A stretch of DNA of 64,000 bases from JAJTHC01 sp044348005 (lineage in GTDB: Bacteria; Cyanobacteriota; Vampirovibrionia; Vampirovibrionales; JAJTHC01), in the NCBI GenBank assembly GCA_044348005.1, contig JBIKTR010000001.1:62001-126000 (forward strand), in the 5' to 3' direction. Each line of letters begins with the position of its first letter. Position 1 is the first letter of the stretch. This document shows, piece by piece, positions 9,263 to 18,168 of this stretch. Position numbers and translations under genes: made by a program. The notes below the pieces were generated by a model. That model saw only the letters and a list, made by a program, of their open reading frames with translations. It did not search any database and had not been told where the DNA came from.

Positions 9263-9757
9263 ATGGTCGCCCCTGCTCTTCCGTCGTTTACTCCCAAGCA
9301 CGATCCCCAAGACGCTGCCCTCAAGGGAAAGGGTACTACACCCTTCGACTTTCCTGCCCGCAAGGTTCAAGCGATTCCCACCCATTACATGAAGCGTCAA
9401 AGCAGGCTTAAGCGCTTGTTTGGTCGTTTAACTTTGATTAATGTGGTGCTGATTTTTGCTTTTTTAGTGATGTTAGGCACCGTGTATGCGTGGAAGGTGG
9501 CGCTTAGTTCTCGTTTAGACGCGCAAACCCAAGCGGCCAAACTGTTATACGAAGAAAATATGAACCTAGAAGTAGAATTAAACCAGTTGCGTTCTTTTCA
9601 AAACATCCAAACGCAAATGGCCAAAGTGCCTCATTTAGTAGCCGCCAAAGAAAAGTACCAAGTACCATCCACCCCAAACGATTGGGATCAACCCATTTTA
9701 CTTGGCCAAGAACGCTTGACCCGCCACCCTACCTATACACCGTTTGCAGGCTTTTAA
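9263..9757 (+). CDS. FtsL/DivIC-like membrane protein
   Basis: A 164-residue single-pass protein: a basic cytoplasmic tail of about 50 residues, one transmembrane helix (about 53-73, VVLIFAFLVMLGTVYAW), then a coiled-coil stretch (about 76-112) and a short tail. This is the architecture of the septal proteins FtsL and FtsB/DivIC, which link FtsQ to the FtsWI synthase. Sequence in this group is poorly conserved, so the call rests on architecture. The neighbours are not the dcw cluster, which lowers confidence. Confidence 0.5.
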   Translation: MVAPALPSFTPKHDPQDAALKGKGTTPFDFPARKVQAIPTHYMKRQSRLKRLFGRLTLINVVLIFAFLVMLGTVYAWKVALSSRLDAQTQAAKLLYEENMNLEVELNQLRSFQNIQTQMAKVPHLVAAKEKYQVPSTPNDWDQPILLGQERLTRHPTYTPFAGF

Positions 9758-9768
9758 AGGATTGTTTC

Positions 9769-9799
9769 GAATCCCCTTCCCTTATAGAATAGGGGATTC
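9769..9799. terminator. Hairpin between convergent genes
   Basis: GAATCCCCT at 9769-9777 pairs with AGGGGATTC at 9791-9799, a perfect 9-bp stem with a 13-base loop, lying between the FtsL-like gene and convergent fliY. The plus-strand downstream side has a weak T run (GGTTTTT, about 9806-9812). Confidence 0.55.
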
Positions 9800-9816
9800 T
9801 TAGACGGTTTTTAAGT

Positions 9817-11022
9817 CTACAAGCCCTTGAGTCGGTCTACAGGGGAAATAATGGAAGTGACCCGCAAGCCGAAGTTGTCTTCAATAACGACTACTTCTCC
9901 ACGAGCAATTAACTTGCCGTTGGCGTACAAATCCACCGCTTCACCCGCCACGCGATCCAGCTCCACAACGGACCCTCTAGTCAGTTCAAGGATGTTTTTA
10001 ATACTTAAATGGGTGCGTCCAAGTTCCACATGCAAGTTCAGGTTAATATCCATCAACAAGCTCATATTTTCTTGTTGATCTCCATAGACGCTAGGCGTGT
10101 TGGGATCAAATCCCCCGTACTGAATGGGCTGCACCTGAGCTCCCGCCTGCGGAGCTTTAGGGGGAGAAGCCTTGGATCTTGTGCCAGTGTATGTGTCTGC
10201 CAAAACGCCATTTTGTTGAGGGGTAGATATCCCAGAACCATAAGAGCCAGAGGACGCATACCCTGCTTGTGCAGCGCCAGATTGCCCAAGCGCCTGCTCT
10301 TCAGCAATGGAGCCCACCGACGCGTAAGTCGTTCTTTGAGTATTGATGCTTGTACTCGCTTCACTCACGCCTCTTGTGGTGGCGACATCTTTAGTCGGGG
10401 TAACGACGTTGCCTTGAGGCGGAGCCATTAAACCCACTAGGCTTTCCGCAAACGATTCGCTCAACAAAGCCACAAAATCAATGGTTTCATTTAGTCCTGC
10501 GTGGTCATTCAATAGCCACGTCCCTTGAATCGAATAAAAGGGGTCTGTTTGAAAGGGGGTGGTGTAACTCAGTAAGTTTTCATTGTCTTGAATATGGGCT
10601 TCCGTGTGCGTCATGGCTAAAGGGATTTTGAGTTGTGGGTTTACCCCTTGAACGGCACCGCTAATCATTTGATTAAGGGCTTCCCCTAAAGCAGACACTT
10701 GCATATCACTTAAAGAATCGTCGGTGGGTACGCCAGCCCCCCCTAACATTAAATCTGCTAACACAAGTCCTTGCTTTCTTTTTAAAAATAAAACGATGGA
10801 TTCTTTGGTACTTGCCTTTAGTTGACTGAGCCCAATAATAGGCGCGTCGTTTTCAAAACGTTCTGGCAAATCAGACCATTGGGCATTTAAAAGACATTTA
10901 AAAGAGTGTAGCTCTAAGTCTACGCCCATCATTCTGCCCATACCTTTGGCGCCCTTGTCAAAAAAAGTGTTCAGAAGTTGAGTTAAATCAGACGTTTGGT
11001 TTGAATCAAGTGCCATCATCAT
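9817..11022 (-). CDS. fliY: Flagellar motor switch protein FliY (CheC-FliN fusion)
   Basis: A 401-residue protein. The last 80 residues are a clear FliN/SpoA domain (MDINLNLHVELGRTHLSIKN, then GSVVELDRVAGEAVDLYANG, ending near DRLKGL). The first 200 residues resemble CheC/FliM-middle-type folds (EALNQMISGAVQG), and a Gln/Ser/Gly-rich linker joins the two. This is the FliY arrangement, a C-ring component that may also bind or dephosphorylate CheY-P. It is the last gene of fliL-fliM-fliY. The start is a triple ATG at 11022 with AAGGA nine bases upstream. Confidence 0.88.
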   Translation of the reverse strand: MMMALDSNQTSDLTQLLNTFFDKGAKGMGRMMGVDLELHSFKCLLNAQWSDLPERFENDAPIIGLSQLKASTKESIVLFLKRKQGLVLADLMLGGAGVPTDDSLSDMQVSALGEALNQMISGAVQGVNPQLKIPLAMTHTEAHIQDNENLLSYTTPFQTDPFYSIQGTWLLNDHAGLNETIDFVALLSESFAESLVGLMAPPQGNVVTPTKDVATTRGVSEASTSINTQRTTYASVGSIAEEQALGQSGAAQAGYASSGSYGSGISTPQQNGVLADTYTGTRSKASPPKAPQAGAQVQPIQYGGFDPNTPSVYGDQQENMSLLMDINLNLHVELGRTHLSIKNILELTRGSVVELDRVAGEAVDLYANGKLIARGEVVVIEDNFGLRVTSIISPVDRLKGL

Positions 11023-11102
11023 GAAGCGGAGTCCTTCTAAGTTGTAAAAGCAATACTAAAAAAGTGTTGAAAAATAGGGGGGAGGGAGTTTTAAACCCGT
11101 CG

Positions 11103-12263
11103 TTAAAAAATGCTAGGGTGTAAGTCATCTTCTAAAGCGTCACCACTAGAAGCATCTAAGGCAAAGCCTTTCAAGGCCTGTGGTTCAGGTACTTTTTCTT
11201 GAATGCACACGGCCATGTTTTGACGTAGCACCCCTGGTTGACAAAAAAACTTGGGTTTATGGTTAATACACATTAATAAATCATTTCCTGCGAGCCGATC
11301 CAAGCGAATGACATCGCCCTGTTTGAGTTCAAGCACTTTAGCGACATTCATGCGGGTACCCCCCACCAAGACGGCCAAAGGCACTTGGGCGTAATACATT
11401 TTTTCAAGTAATTCGTCTTCAAAGGTAGGGATTTCTTCATTTTCTTCGGTGTCTTTGGTCGTAAATAAGTGAGATGAACTCAATGAATTAATATATTTTT
11501 CAAGCATTGGGTAAGGGTAGCAAAGACTAATTAAGCCTGAATCTTGATTGCCCACCGTCACTTCAAGCGTTACGGCTGCAATGATTTCTCCCGGTGGGGT
11601 AATTTGAATCAGGTGGTAACTTTCTTCTAAGGCTTTTAGGGCATATTTCACTGGGGCAATGCCCTTCCAGCTTTCATTGAGATTTTTCAACATTTTCATG
11701 AAAGTACGTTGCATCATATTGGCTTCAATGTCACTTAAATCTCGAGGCTTACCGCGTCCACCGCCGGCGCCTCCCAACATGCGGTCAATCACACACATGG
11801 TAATTTCATGGCTAACCCCTAGCAACATTTGGCCTAAAAAAGGTGGCCCTTCCACAATGCCCACTGAAATGGGACGTGGCATTGAACGTACCAATTCATT
11901 GTAGGTCAGTTGATCCACTGAAACCACGTCAATTTCAACGTTTGTTCTTAAAAAAGACGTCAGCAAAAGTCCTGTATTTCGAGCAAACGATTCATGAATC
12001 GTTTCTAAGGCACGCAACTGATCTTTAGAAAATTTGTCGGGGCGCTTAAAATTATAAACCTTATAATTCTTTTCTTTTTCCGCATTAACCATTTCCAAAA
12101 TACTAGGGTGGCGTCCTTCACCCCCCCCAGCAGATTTAGGGGCTTCTTGAAGAATCACCGCACCCGCTTCTGCATTAGTTGTGGGGGCAGAATTAGAGGC
12201 AGACCCTGTGGAAATAGTTGAAAGTAAACTGTCAATTTCGTCTTGCGAAAGCACCATCATCAT
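11103..12263 (-). CDS. fliM: Flagellar motor switch protein FliM
   Basis: FliM of the C-ring, which couples CheY-P binding to rotor switching. The N-terminal CheY-binding motif LSQDEIDSLLST is present, followed by a linker, then the conserved stretch from ILEMVNAEKEKNYKVYNF onward, the middle domain with GGAGGG (residues around 165), and a C-terminal FliN-like domain (QGDVIRLDRLAGNDL). I place the start at the ATG run at 12263 (MMVLSQDEID); an ATG at 12272 sits too close to the AAGGA site. A G(8) tract encoding Gly-Gly-Gly (plus-strand C run at 12121-12128) lies in the linker near codon 47. Confidence 0.95.
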   Translation of the reverse strand: MMMVLSQDEIDSLLSTISTGSASNSAPTTNAEAGAVILQEAPKSAGGGEGRHPSILEMVNAEKEKNYKVYNFKRPDKFSKDQLRALETIHESFARNTGLLLTSFLRTNVEIDVVSVDQLTYNELVRSMPRPISVGIVEGPPFLGQMLLGVSHEITMCVIDRMLGGAGGGRGKPRDLSDIEANMMQRTFMKMLKNLNESWKGIAPVKYALKALEESYHLIQITPPGEIIAAVTLEVTVGNQDSGLISLCYPYPMLEKYINSLSSSHLFTTKDTEENEEIPTFEDELLEKMYYAQVPLAVLVGGTRMNVAKVLELKQGDVIRLDRLAGNDLLMCINHKPKFFCQPGVLRQNMAVCIQEKVPEPQALKGFALDASSGDALEDDLHPSIF

Positions 12264-12337
12264 GTAAGGCATTGTCCTTATTTAAATGCGTTTTTTAATT
12301 CATCGTCCAAAAACAGAAAGGCTGAAGGTTTTATGAC

Positions 12338-13132
12338 TTAGCGTTGAATAATAAAGTCTTGCAAGTTAATGCGTTGCACCGTATACCCATGATTGCTCAA
12401 GACCGCATTCATTTCACCGACCAATTCATCTTTAAAATCTTCTTGCCCTTCAAGGGTGGCGATTTGTTGGGCATTACGCTTCATTAAAGCGGTATTCACA
12501 ATATCTCTCAAAGTCGGCACGTAAGGATCCATTTTCTTCACAAATGCTTCATTACAAGCGCTCATCGCGTCTTTGGCTTCGCCTCCGCCTTCACCGCCAT
12601 GTTCACCGCCTTCGGCTTTGGCTTCCGCTTTGCCGGCTTCTTCTTTTGGGGCATTGCAATCTTCGGCTTCAGGCACCGCAATGGCTAAACTCATTTTTGC
12701 CTTAAGGAATTGCGTGCTTTTACTGGCATGGCTGGTTTTAAGACTCACAATAAACTCTTCCATCGGTAGATTTAATCCAAGACTTGGCACTTTAGGGGCT
12801 TCTATTTTTTTTCCTTCTTCACCTTCTTCGCCTTCAGGCTTTTCGCCCTCTTCGCCTTCTTCATCAGTTGAAGCCGGCATGGCCTTTTGAATCATGGGAA
12901 CAAGTAAAGTAGGGCCTAAAAAATATAAGGTCGCTGCAGGGCCCACAACACTAGCGATCAACATCACAACGGCTAAAATAATCGTTTGAAACATGGTAAG
13001 TCCTTTAGAAGATAGAGATGGGGAATCTTTTTTACTGGCCGCCTTGGGAGCGCTTTCTTCAGAAGAGTCCGACTCTTCAATTTTGGCAAGCGGTTTGGAA
13101 GATTTAGGCTTAATAGGCTTGGCCATCATCAT
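12338..13132 (-). CDS. fliL: Flagellar basal body-associated protein FliL
   Basis: A protein of about 264 residues: a charged cytoplasmic N-terminus, one transmembrane helix (about 48-75), and a periplasmic FliL domain with the EEFIVSLKT strand and the C-terminal helix pattern LRDIVNTALMKRN and ending in INLQDFIIQR. FliL ties stators to the MS-ring. Two unusual low-complexity inserts are present: an acidic Glu/Gly/Lys stretch just after the membrane helix and a Gly/Glu/Ala/His stretch inside the domain. It is longer than the usual 150-180 residues. It heads the fliL-fliM-fliY run. The start is GTG ATG ATG ATG with AGGA eight bases upstream of the first ATG. Confidence 0.88.
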   Translation of the reverse strand: MMMAKPIKPKSSKPLAKIEESDSSEESAPKAASKKDSPSLSSKGLTMFQTIILAVVMLIASVVGPAATLYFLGPTLLVPMIQKAMPASTDEEGEEGEKPEGEEGEEGKKIEAPKVPSLGLNLPMEEFIVSLKTSHASKSTQFLKAKMSLAIAVPEAEDCNAPKEEAGKAEAKAEGGEHGGEGGGEAKDAMSACNEAFVKKMDPYVPTLRDIVNTALMKRNAQQIATLEGQEDFKDELVGEMNAVLSNHGYTVQRINLQDFIIQR

Positions 13133-13256
13133 CACGGGGATCCTTTAGTTAAGAGGCGATTCTCTCTCGGCATATAGATTAACATTAGGGTAACTTCAGC
13201 TTAACCCATTTACAGGAACGACATTATCAAGAACGGTGATATTTCCACCAAGCGGT

Positions 13257-13451
13257 TTAGGCTTTCCAAACACTCAACAGGGTGGCAAGCGCCCACAGGG
13301 TAAAGGTAAGCGCCGTCCACTGATGAAGGCTGTTATTGGCGTAAGCGGGGGAGTAGTTCTGCGCGATGACTAAACTTTTGTAATTAGACGCGTGAGGGTG
13401 CTTGCTATTGTAGGGCATCGGGGGGTATTGTAAGTGGTGGGGTTGAAACAT
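13257..13451 (-). CDS. Doubtful small ORF with C-terminal hydrophobic segment
   Basis: A 64-residue frame with a His/Pro/Tyr/Asn-rich first half and a hydrophobic end (WTALTFTLWALATLLSVW) that could be a membrane anchor. No Shine-Dalgarno sequence precedes the ATG. It sits between fliL and a membrane protein gene on the same strand. It may be a real small membrane protein or chance. Confidence 0.25.
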   Translation of the reverse strand: MFQPHHLQYPPMPYNSKHPHASNYKSLVIAQNYSPAYANNSLHQWTALTFTLWALATLLSVWKA

Positions 13452-13487
13452 GTGAGGGGGATTCTTTCTGGATTTAGCTTTTTGGAT

Positions 13488-14306
13488 TTAGTAAGGCGCC
13501 CATTCGTGCGGGTGAGGCAAAGGCCCCTGAGCCTCTTCATACGCGGGTAAATACGCTTCTAAGTTGCGTCGCAACGCTTGGGGGTGCACCTGCTTCCACA
13601 CGCCTTGCAAGCCTTCTTGAATCATTTTTCGCAGTTGTTGATCGTTTTGATTGTGTCGTTCAAATTGATCGAGTAAAGGCATCCAGATTGCACGGGTACT
13701 GGCCCACGCGTAAAGGCTCACCAAAAGAGATGCCCCCGCCAGTTCAGGCGTCAAAACGCCTTTTAAGGCAAGCAATACCGCCAACGCATTGACGAAACTG
13801 GTCACAGGTAAGAACTGTTGCACGCTTTTAAATACCGTGTTTAACAGCAAGGTTTCTTCTGCGTGAAAGGCCTTTTCTTGTAGTTGGCAAAATTGACGCA
13901 AATCGCCTTCGGTTTTGGCATCCAGCAAGTAGTTCATGCACTTTTTTAAATAGGCGTGGCTATAATTTAAACGGGGCAAATGCTTTTCAAGCGCCACCAT
14001 ACCATTTTTACGAGCAAACGTGGCGGTATATTCCAATTCATCAATCACTTCTAAAAGCCGTTGGCTAGAAGGAGTGGTTTCATCGTACGCTTCTAAACTT
14101 TGCCAAAGGTTTCCGCCTTCTAAAGCAGTATGGGGAGTCACTAACGCCCATAAGGGAAAGGCGACAAGCACACTGGCGAAAACCGCACTTTCTACAACAG
14201 TTAGGCTAAAAGCAAAAAGAGCCCCTGCCACCGTCAAAGCAATCAGAAGTAGGGTGGGTAAGACGACGTCTTGACGACGTTTCAGCACAAAGGCAAATGG
14301 AATCAT
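13488..14306 (-). CDS. Membrane protein of unknown function
   Basis: A 272-residue protein starting at MIPFAFVLKRR (14306), preceded by a GAGAGAG ribosome-binding stretch; a longer frame to 14438 is unlikely. Two hydrophobic helices follow the start (about 12-60), then a soluble helical region of about 110 residues, then a second pair of helices (about 165-215) and a charged helical tail. No family recognised. It could be co-transcribed toward the flagellar genes but nothing links it to them in function. Confidence 0.6.
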   Translation of the reverse strand: MIPFAFVLKRRQDVVLPTLLLIALTVAGALFAFSLTVVESAVFASVLVAFPLWALVTPHTALEGGNLWQSLEAYDETTPSSQRLLEVIDELEYTATFARKNGMVALEKHLPRLNYSHAYLKKCMNYLLDAKTEGDLRQFCQLQEKAFHAEETLLLNTVFKSVQQFLPVTSFVNALAVLLALKGVLTPELAGASLLVSLYAWASTRAIWMPLLDQFERHNQNDQQLRKMIQEGLQGVWKQVHPQALRRNLEAYLPAYEEAQGPLPHPHEWAPY

Positions 14307-14519
14307 GTACAAGGTCTCTCTCTCTCTGTGGTTAATCAACTCAAACCATTCTCGATTTTCAGTATGACGCGTGAAGAGGGGGTCTTCATCCAACAAGAGG
14401 ACTAAACCTGTGGGTGGACAACGTTCGATGTAACACAATGTAACAAATCCGCACTAATTCATTCGAAAAACTCTTTATTAAAAGGTTAGATATTTATTAA
14501 CTTTTCTATCAACCTGAAA

Positions 14520-14534
14520 GAACCTAGCAGGTTC
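14520..14534. promoter_or_regulatory. Operator-like inverted repeat upstream of FAS1 gene
   Basis: GAACCT-AGC-AGGTTC is a perfect 6-bp inverted repeat 62 bases before the start of the FAS1 gene. It lies in an AT-rich intergenic stretch. It could bind a dimeric regulator or form a small 5' hairpin; no evidence separates these. Confidence 0.3.
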
Positions 14535-14596
14535 AATTGATCAGCATTAGGCATTAGTTAGTTTCAGCATATAAATTATTGAAAGAGAGTTCACTT

Positions 14597-15760
14597 ATGA
14601 TTAATTTAGGCTTCCCTCAATCACCCTACGCTTCAACGTACCAGGTTGCTGGTTTTGGTTACAGCACTTCTCCCCCTTCCTACGTTATGCCGCCAAAACC
14701 ATACGGCATGGCCTCTTCTGCCAGAAAAGTTTCTTTTTCATATCCACCTGTTGGTTCTTGGGGGAAGGTCTACCCTAAACCCACCCCTCCTATTCGTCAA
14801 CCAGAAGGGGTTAATGCCCTAATTGGCAACAAAACTTTTAAAACGTTGACCACCGCTTTGGGTTCAGCGGGTTTAGTCGATGCCGTAAAGCGACTAGACA
14901 TCAAGAACCCCATAACGGTTCTTGCTCCTACAAACGCAGCGTTTGGGAAATTAGATCCTAAGCTGCTTCAATCTTTACTCAAGCCTGAAAATAAAGCGTT
15001 CTTACAGCAGGTATTACAATACCATGTCAGTGACATGAAGTTTCCTTTGGCTCAACAGTCAGGCAGAATTGGGTTTGATTCTTTGTTGAGTAATAATCAA
15101 GACGATACAGTGATTTCAAAACTAAACGGAAGAAGACTTTCGATTAAAAATGGCGCCCAAAACATTAACGGTTCTCGGCCGATTGTGGCTTCAAACGGTA
15201 GCACCATTATTCCTGTGGATCAAGTGCTTATTCCACCTGAGTTTGATGTCAATGCTTTGAATGCAGACAAAAAAAGTGCCGTTTCCTTTGTGAGTACCAA
15301 TAAAAACACAGCGACCTTATTTGCAGCTATCAAAGCCGCCGACTTAGGTGGAGCGGTAGCTGGTCTTGAAAATTCAAGAAAATCTGTCACTATTTTAGCC
15401 CCGAGTGAAGCCGCTTTTAAGAAGTTGGATCCTAAATTGTTGGGAGCCTTACTTAAACCTGAAAACAAAAGTGTCTTACAACAAATTCTTCAATATCACG
15501 TGAGTGCCACGAAACTGAAAAACGGCGCTTTTGACTCCCTTTTAGAAACGGATCAAACCCAACTGGCTAGAGCCCAAAATGGTCAAACGGTTGTCGTTAA
15601 TGGACGTCAAGTCATCAAAGCGTCTAACCCTGTACAAACAGCCAATGGGTCAAAAATCTTCACGATTGATGAGGTCTTGATCCCTCCCGGTTTGGATGTG
15701 GCTAGCTTGTTAATCGCCCCTCCCGCCCCTCCTGTGTATGGGCTTCCACTGGTCATGTAA
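14597..15760 (+). CDS. Two-domain fasciclin (FAS1) protein
   Basis: A 387-residue protein starting at MINLGFPQ, with GAAAGAGAG upstream. The first 70 residues are rich in Tyr, Pro, Ser and Gly and lack a classical signal peptide. Two FAS1 domains follow (about 75-210 and 235-375). Each carries the H1-like motif (ITVLAPTNAAFGKLDP and VTILAPSEAAFKKLDP) and the H2 end (HVIDQVLIPP-type; here IIPVDQVLIPP and IFTIDEVLIPP), so they arose by duplication. FAS1 domains usually mediate adhesion outside the cell. How this one is exported is not clear from sequence. Confidence 0.88.
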   Translation: MINLGFPQSPYASTYQVAGFGYSTSPPSYVMPPKPYGMASSARKVSFSYPPVGSWGKVYPKPTPPIRQPEGVNALIGNKTFKTLTTALGSAGLVDAVKRLDIKNPITVLAPTNAAFGKLDPKLLQSLLKPENKAFLQQVLQYHVSDMKFPLAQQSGRIGFDSLLSNNQDDTVISKLNGRRLSIKNGAQNINGSRPIVASNGSTIIPVDQVLIPPEFDVNALNADKKSAVSFVSTNKNTATLFAAIKAADLGGAVAGLENSRKSVTILAPSEAAFKKLDPKLLGALLKPENKSVLQQILQYHVSATKLKNGAFDSLLETDQTQLARAQNGQTVVVNGRQVIKASNPVQTANGSKIFTIDEVLIPPGLDVASLLIAPPAPPVYGLPLVM

Positions 15761-15804
15761 AAGAACGGGTCTCTTTTGCGCAGGTAAAAATAACAACGTT
15801 ACAG

Positions 15805-15840
15805 AACAGTACTTCTTAAGCAGATCAGGGGTACTGTTTT
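15805..15840 (+). terminator. Possible terminator after FAS1 gene
   Basis: AACAGTAC (15805-15812) pairs with GTACTGTT (15831-15838), and the right arm runs into TTTT and GGCCTTTT. The stem is 8 bp with an 18-base loop. It fits the end of the FAS1 transcript. Confidence 0.45.
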
Positions 15841-16024
15841 GGCCTTTTAAAAAAATTGACCCCGAAGACCTAAAAGGCTTGCCTCATGTTCCTAAGCAGT
15901 TAAAAAAGTACTGTATTCGAGCGAAAAAGAAGGACTTTTCAAGAAAGACTAGTCTAAAACCACGATTCTTTGCTACAATGAAGTGTATAGTCTGTTTTTG
16001 TGATGATAGAAGAGAGTCACTTAC

Positions 16025-17386
16025 ATGCCCCCGCTTTCACGTTATATTCGTTTCTTTGTGGCATTTTGTGCCGTTTCTTGGACGCTTCACTCCCCCGCCT
16101 TGGCCGCCACCCCCCAAGGGCTCTACGAAGAAGTGTGGCTCATCATCAACAACCGCTATGTGGATGAAACCAAAAACAATCAGGATTGGCGCATTTGGCG
16201 TCATCGCTACGATGAGCAACTCAAGACCCAAGAAGATGCCTATATCGCCATTGAAACGATGACCGCCAGTCTGGGCGATCGCTACACACGCTTTTTACAA
16301 CCCGAAGAATTCGGCGAAGAAACCCGTAACATTCAAGCCAAGTTGTTTGGCATTGGCATTCAAATTGGGGTCAAAGACGATAGAATCGTGGTCATCGCTC
16401 CGATGGAAGGCACCCCCGCCGAAAAAGCGGGCCTCAAATCAGGCGATGAAATCATTAGTATTGACGGTAAACCCACTAAAGGCCTTTCCATTAAAGACGG
16501 CGCCAAACTCATTCGAGGCGACAAAGGCACCTACGTTAAAATTGGCGTGCTACGTAACAATCAAGAACTTTCTTTTACCGTTATGCGAGATGAAATTGCC
16601 TTAAAATCGGTGAGCCTCACCCCGCCCTTTGAAGTAAAAGTTCCCCCTGAAGTGGGTTACGTCAAGCTGTCCACCTTTATGAGCAAAACTGCTTCGGCCG
16701 AGTTGAAAGACGTCTTGCTTAAATACGCCGACAAACAAGCCCTCATTCTTGATTTGCGTTCGAACCCCGGTGGGTTATTGACCAATGCCATTTTTATTGC
16801 CGATTTCTTTCTAAAAGGCGGGGGCATTGTTTCCACTGTGGATCGCAATGGCTATAAAGTCATTACCCGTGCCACAGCGGATCAACTCAGCGCACAGCCT
16901 TTGGTCGTTTTAATTGACGAAGGTTCCGCCAGTGCCAGCGAAATTTTAGCTGGTGCTTTAAAAGATCATCAACGGGCCATTTTAGTCGGCAAAAAAAGCT
17001 TTGGCAAAGGATTGGTTCAAGAAATTAACCCTTTAAGCGATGGAGCAGGCTTCAACGTCACTAGCCAACGGTACTTAACCCCTAATGACACGGACATTCA
17101 CAAAAAAGGCATTACCCCTGACTATGAAGTCAGCTTCAAGAAAGAAGATGCCCAAGCCAAGTGGGATCCTCAACTGGCCAAAGCCCTTGAAGTCATTCAG
17201 CAGGAGTTTCACATTCGTTTAACGAACGTGCCTGTAAAGCCTGTGCAAGCCTTTGAAAATGCTTTACAAGCCAAGCCTTCTGTGGTGAAAAGTGAAGTCC
17301 CTGCAAGCCCAGCGACTTCTAAAGGGGCGGTTGTTCCTTTAGGCAAGCAAGTCCACCCTCCAGCCAGTAAAGGTCTCGTCAAATAG
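16025..17386 (+). CDS. ctpA: C-terminal processing peptidase (S41 family)
   Basis: A 453-residue secreted Ser-Lys peptidase. The signal peptide (1-28) ends at ALAA. A PDZ domain spans about 97-190 with the GIGIQIG carboxylate-binding loop. The catalytic dyad is Ser303 in GSASASEI and Lys328 in SFGKG, 25 residues apart as in the plant D1 processing protease. The family trims C-termini of envelope proteins. The C-terminal 60 residues are Lys/Pro/Val-rich. It lies 57 bases upstream of an OmpR-type regulator and may be co-transcribed with it. Confidence 0.94.
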   Translation: MPPLSRYIRFFVAFCAVSWTLHSPALAATPQGLYEEVWLIINNRYVDETKNNQDWRIWRHRYDEQLKTQEDAYIAIETMTASLGDRYTRFLQPEEFGEETRNIQAKLFGIGIQIGVKDDRIVVIAPMEGTPAEKAGLKSGDEIISIDGKPTKGLSIKDGAKLIRGDKGTYVKIGVLRNNQELSFTVMRDEIALKSVSLTPPFEVKVPPEVGYVKLSTFMSKTASAELKDVLLKYADKQALILDLRSNPGGLLTNAIFIADFFLKGGGIVSTVDRNGYKVITRATADQLSAQPLVVLIDEGSASASEILAGALKDHQRAILVGKKSFGKGLVQEINPLSDGAGFNVTSQRYLTPNDTDIHKKGITPDYEVSFKKEDAQAKWDPQLAKALEVIQQEFHIRLTNVPVKPVQAFENALQAKPSVVKSEVPASPATSKGAVVPLGKQVHPPASKGLVK

Positions 17387-17443
17387 CCTCACCACAGGCC
17401 TTACAAGAAAGTGATCCGCATTTAAAAAAGGAAGTAAACACCC

Positions 17444-18154
17444 ATGGCAAAAATACTCGTTGTAGATGACAATCCCGCCATCGTCGAATTGGTTAAAATC
17501 AACCTTGAAATGCAGGCTCACGAAGTCTTAACGGCTTCGGATGGGTTGCAAGGTTTTGCCGTTGCTCAACAAGAATTGCCTCATTTGATTGTGTTGGATT
17601 TAATGATGCCCAATGTGGATGGCTACACGGTTTGCCAGCGTTTGCGTAAGCACCCTGATTTAAAAGACACCCCCGTATTGATGCTTACCGCCTTGGGAGA
17701 CATGGATGACAAGCTTAAAGGCTTTGATTCTGGGGCGGATGATTACTTGGTCAAGCCCTTTGAAATTCCTGAACTGTTGGTGCGGGTCAGGGCCTTGTTG
17801 CGTCGCACCAAAGCGGTGATGCCTTCTAATGCTTCTCAAGAGATATTGTCCGTCGGGCATTTCACCTTGATTGCAGACAGCCTAGAAGTCAAGGTGCAAG
17901 ACACCATTGTAAAGCTTACGCCGACAGAATACGAGATTTTAAATGCCTTAATTCAAAATCATGGGCAAACAATTGCCCTAGGGAAACTGTTGCAAGAAGT
18001 ATGGGGCTATAACCCCGATGATGATGTGGAAACCTTGCGGGTTCACATTCGCCACTTGCGGGTTAAGCTTGAAAAAATCTCGCCTGATTTAAAATATATT
18101 GAAACCATTTACGGTGGTGGCTACCGTTTGTGGCCCGAAGGCAAATTGTCTTAA
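17444..18154 (+). CDS. OmpR-family response regulator, RpaA/RpaB-like
   Basis: A 236-residue regulator: receiver domain (1-120) with acidic pocket DD (9-10), phospho-acceptor Asp in VLDLMMPN (about residue 52), the conserved Thr in MLTALG and Lys in YLVKPF; then a winged-helix DNA-binding domain (about 135-232) with VHIRHLRVKLE and the ending GGGYRLWPEG. It resembles cyanobacterial RpaA/RpaB and MtrA-type regulators. No histidine kinase is adjacent, so the partner is unknown. Confidence 0.9.
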   Translation: MAKILVVDDNPAIVELVKINLEMQAHEVLTASDGLQGFAVAQQELPHLIVLDLMMPNVDGYTVCQRLRKHPDLKDTPVLMLTALGDMDDKLKGFDSGADDYLVKPFEIPELLVRVRALLRRTKAVMPSNASQEILSVGHFTLIADSLEVKVQDTIVKLTPTEYEILNALIQNHGQTIALGKLLQEVWGYNPDDDVETLRVHIRHLRVKLEKISPDLKYIETIYGGGYRLWPEGKLS

Positions 18155-18168
18155 GGAAACAGTAAAGC

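Noticed and set aside
10009..10431. Plus-strand frame inside fliY
   Set aside because: Arg/Ser-rich shadow of the FliY linker, no ribosome site.
12573..12890. Plus-strand Pro/Ser-rich frame opposite fliL
   Set aside because: Complement of the acidic low-complexity FliL inserts.
15738..16262. Frame overlapping the FAS1 end and ctpA start
   Set aside because: Crosses a terminator and the ctpA signal peptide region; composition is not protein-like.
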